Below are positions 60,694-64,000 of a stretch of DNA of 64,000 nt, one piece after another. The stretch's first letter is position 1. The number at the start of each line of letters is the position of its first letter. The notes beneath the pieces are model-generated. The model saw only the letters and a list, made by a program, of their open reading frames with translations. It ran no database searches and was not told the DNA's origin. Source of the DNA: Arthrobacter sp. Hiyo8 (GTDB taxonomy: Bacteria; Actinomycetota; Actinomycetes; Actinomycetales; Micrococcaceae); the NCBI GenBank assembly GCA_001549895.1, contig AP014720.1:124001-188000 (forward strand), in the 5' to 3' direction. A program made the translations under genes and the position numbers.

Positions 60694-60908
60694 CCGTATG
60701 GAATGCTCGGCGTCCGTCTCCCACGAGGATGGGTTCAGGGAAGCGGCTGAGGTCCGTGTCGCTGAGCTGGGGGGCCGTGGCCGGTGGGCGGTCTGCTCCA
60801 GATTTTCGAGGCTTGAGCCAGCGCCGTGCTGTACGGAGCCCAGAAAGCGGCGTATTCGCCATCCCGGTCCTGGCTCGCATCTGCGTGGATGTGGTCGTGT
60901 CCGTTCAT
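60694..60908 (-). pseudogene. small unknown gene cut by the IS21-like scar
   Basis: ATG 60908 follows GGGAGC. Reads MNGHDHIHADASQDRDGEYA, FWAPYSTALAQASKIWSRPP, and after a shift near 60795 PQLSDTDLSRFPEPILVGDG, then runs into the insertion-sequence repeat at 60693. Product not recognised. Confidence 0.45.
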
Positions 60909-61132
60909 CCTTGGCTCCTTCCCTCTGCGGGTTGCATCCGCTCTGGAGTCTTCAATTTTGCCTGTTCACCCCTGCGCCCCCTGCTGGCTGATCTGAGTCC
61001 GTCGTCCGGGGGTTGAACCGCCTCAGTACGGCAAACACAGGGATGCGTAACAAGGGGTCACGGGGGAGTGCCGGATTATCGGCACTCCCCGTGATGTGTG
61101 CCCGGGGCGGGGGTGGCTACGGCTTGGGTTGC

Positions 61133-61404
61133 CTATAGTGCGACGAGGTACTTCTCGGGGTCCGCGTCGAAGAGCGGGCCGCAGGCGGCACAGCAGAGGT
61201 AGTAGCGAGTGCCGTCGTAGTCACGGATGAGGCCCGTGGCCTCGGCGCCGGCCTTGTCCACGTAGTTGCCGCGCATCACCGGGCACTCGGCTGTGCTCTC
61301 ATCTGCCACATCCACGCTGTGGGAGTGGCAGTGGCCTTCGTCGGCGGGCTCGGAGTGGGAGTGCTCCTGGACCGGGCGGCGTCGTGGTTGTGTGCCTCGC
61401 ACAT
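61133..61404 (-). pseudogene. YHS-domain metal-associated protein, frameshifted near N-terminus
   Basis: ATG 61404 gives MCEAHNHDAA; one base lost near 61378 leads to the His-rich EHSHSEPADEGHCHSHSVD and then a YHS/TRASH-like domain: CPVMRGNYVDKAGAEATGLI, YYLCCAACGPLFDADPEKY. The Cys and His residues are likely copper or zinc ligands. About 90 residues, 38 bases after the copper ATPase in the same direction, so probably its accessory metal sensor or carrier. Confidence 0.78.
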
Positions 61405-61442
61405 GGGGTATTCCTTTCGTTGGGTTCGCAAAGATCAGGCGC

Positions 61443-63758
<2,316 letters not shown>

Positions 63759-63784
63759 AGTGATCCGTTCTCCGGTGTGTGGGC

Positions 63785-64000
63785 TCAATGACCGTGGCTC
63801 TCGCCTGGTGTCTGGACGGGTTGCGCGCCTGGCGTGCCGTCCGCAGCGAGTACGAACGCGGCAGAATGGACGGCGCCGTCGACTTGGAAGTCGAAGTAGA
63901 GCATGTACCTCCCAGAGGTCGGAGCCTCTGCCGCGAACCTCACGGTCGGTCCGCTGACCTGGCCGTTCTGGGGCTCGGCACCCTCGGGATGCACGTGCAG
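63785..64000 (-). CDS. conserved exported/heavy-metal-associated protein, 3' part only
   Basis: Open to the window edge. Reads GQVSGPTVRFAAEAPTSGRY, MLYFDFQVDGAVHSAAFVLA and ends GESHGH (His-rich). Resembles the periplasmic/secreted partner often placed before copper ATPases. Its stop is 26 bases before the ATPase ATG, consistent with one operon. Confidence 0.6.
   Translation of the reverse strand: MHVHPEGAEPQNGQVSGPTVRFAAEAPTSGRYMLYFDFQVDGAVHSAAFVLAADGTPGAQPVQTPGESHGH

Overview
The window is high-GC DNA with actinobacterial gene content, most like Arthrobacter or a related Micrococcaceae. Evidence is the GC-rich codon use, frequent GTG/TTG starts, a class A penicillin-binding protein with a Gly/Asn-type tail, several FCD-type GntR regulators and actinobacterial integrase and insertion-sequence families. 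It reads as an accessory region: mobile-element debris on the left (about 4.7-17 kb) and right (about 59-61 kb) enclosing a large nitrogen-compound catabolism island (about 17-59 kb), with ordinary chromosomal-looking genes at the edges (penicillin-binding protein and phosphoesterase on the left, copper export on the right).

Left part (1-17 kb): a cell-wall synthase, a secreted phosphoesterase, a serine recombinase with an N-terminal zinc-ribbon-like segment, a beta-propeller surface protein, an IS3 remnant abutting a resolvase fragment across a 17-bp inverted repeat, an AAA ATPase, and a 3.8-kb Tn552/Tn5053-like transposon (13206-17039) with resolvase, tniA, tniB and a second resolvase, ends that match each other and a 6-bp target duplication.

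Island (17-59 kb): three D-amino-acid-oxidase-fold (DAO) FAD enzymes, a RidA-type deaminase, a D-threonine-aldolase/D-serine-dehydratase-like PLP enzyme, a short-chain dehydrogenase, four HAD proteins in two paralogous pairs, a GabT/GabD-like pair, a malate/tartrate-dehydrogenase-like enzyme, an aspartase-like protein with a changed active site, a hydroxylysine-kinase-like kinase next to a class-III PLP phospho-lyase-like enzyme, two family-3 amino-acid binding proteins (one with permease and ATPase), a peptide-type ABC importer with fused ATPases and apparently fused permeases, an MFS exporter, VIT- and Nramp-type metal transporters, and many regulators (four FCD-GntR, one ROK, one IclR fragment). 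A short palindrome, ATTGTCAACAAT and variants, recurs upstream of or between most of these units, so they probably form one regulon controlled by the local GntR proteins. A plausible joint job is import of an amino acid or polyamine-like amine, oxidation to an imine or aldehyde by the FAD enzymes, imine clearance by RidA, and aldehyde oxidation or transamination to central metabolites; the substrate cannot be read from sequence.

Right part (59-64 kb): a decayed integrase gene, IS21-like end repeats cutting a small gene, then a YHS-domain protein, a copper-type P-ATPase and a partial small protein that look like one copper-resistance unit.

A caution on quality: more than thirty genes carry frameshifts, nearly all of which are explained by one missing base in a GC-rich run with the protein conserved on both sides. 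This may be assembly error rather than gene decay. Such genes are typed 'pseudogene' here, but their function calls assume the rejoined protein.
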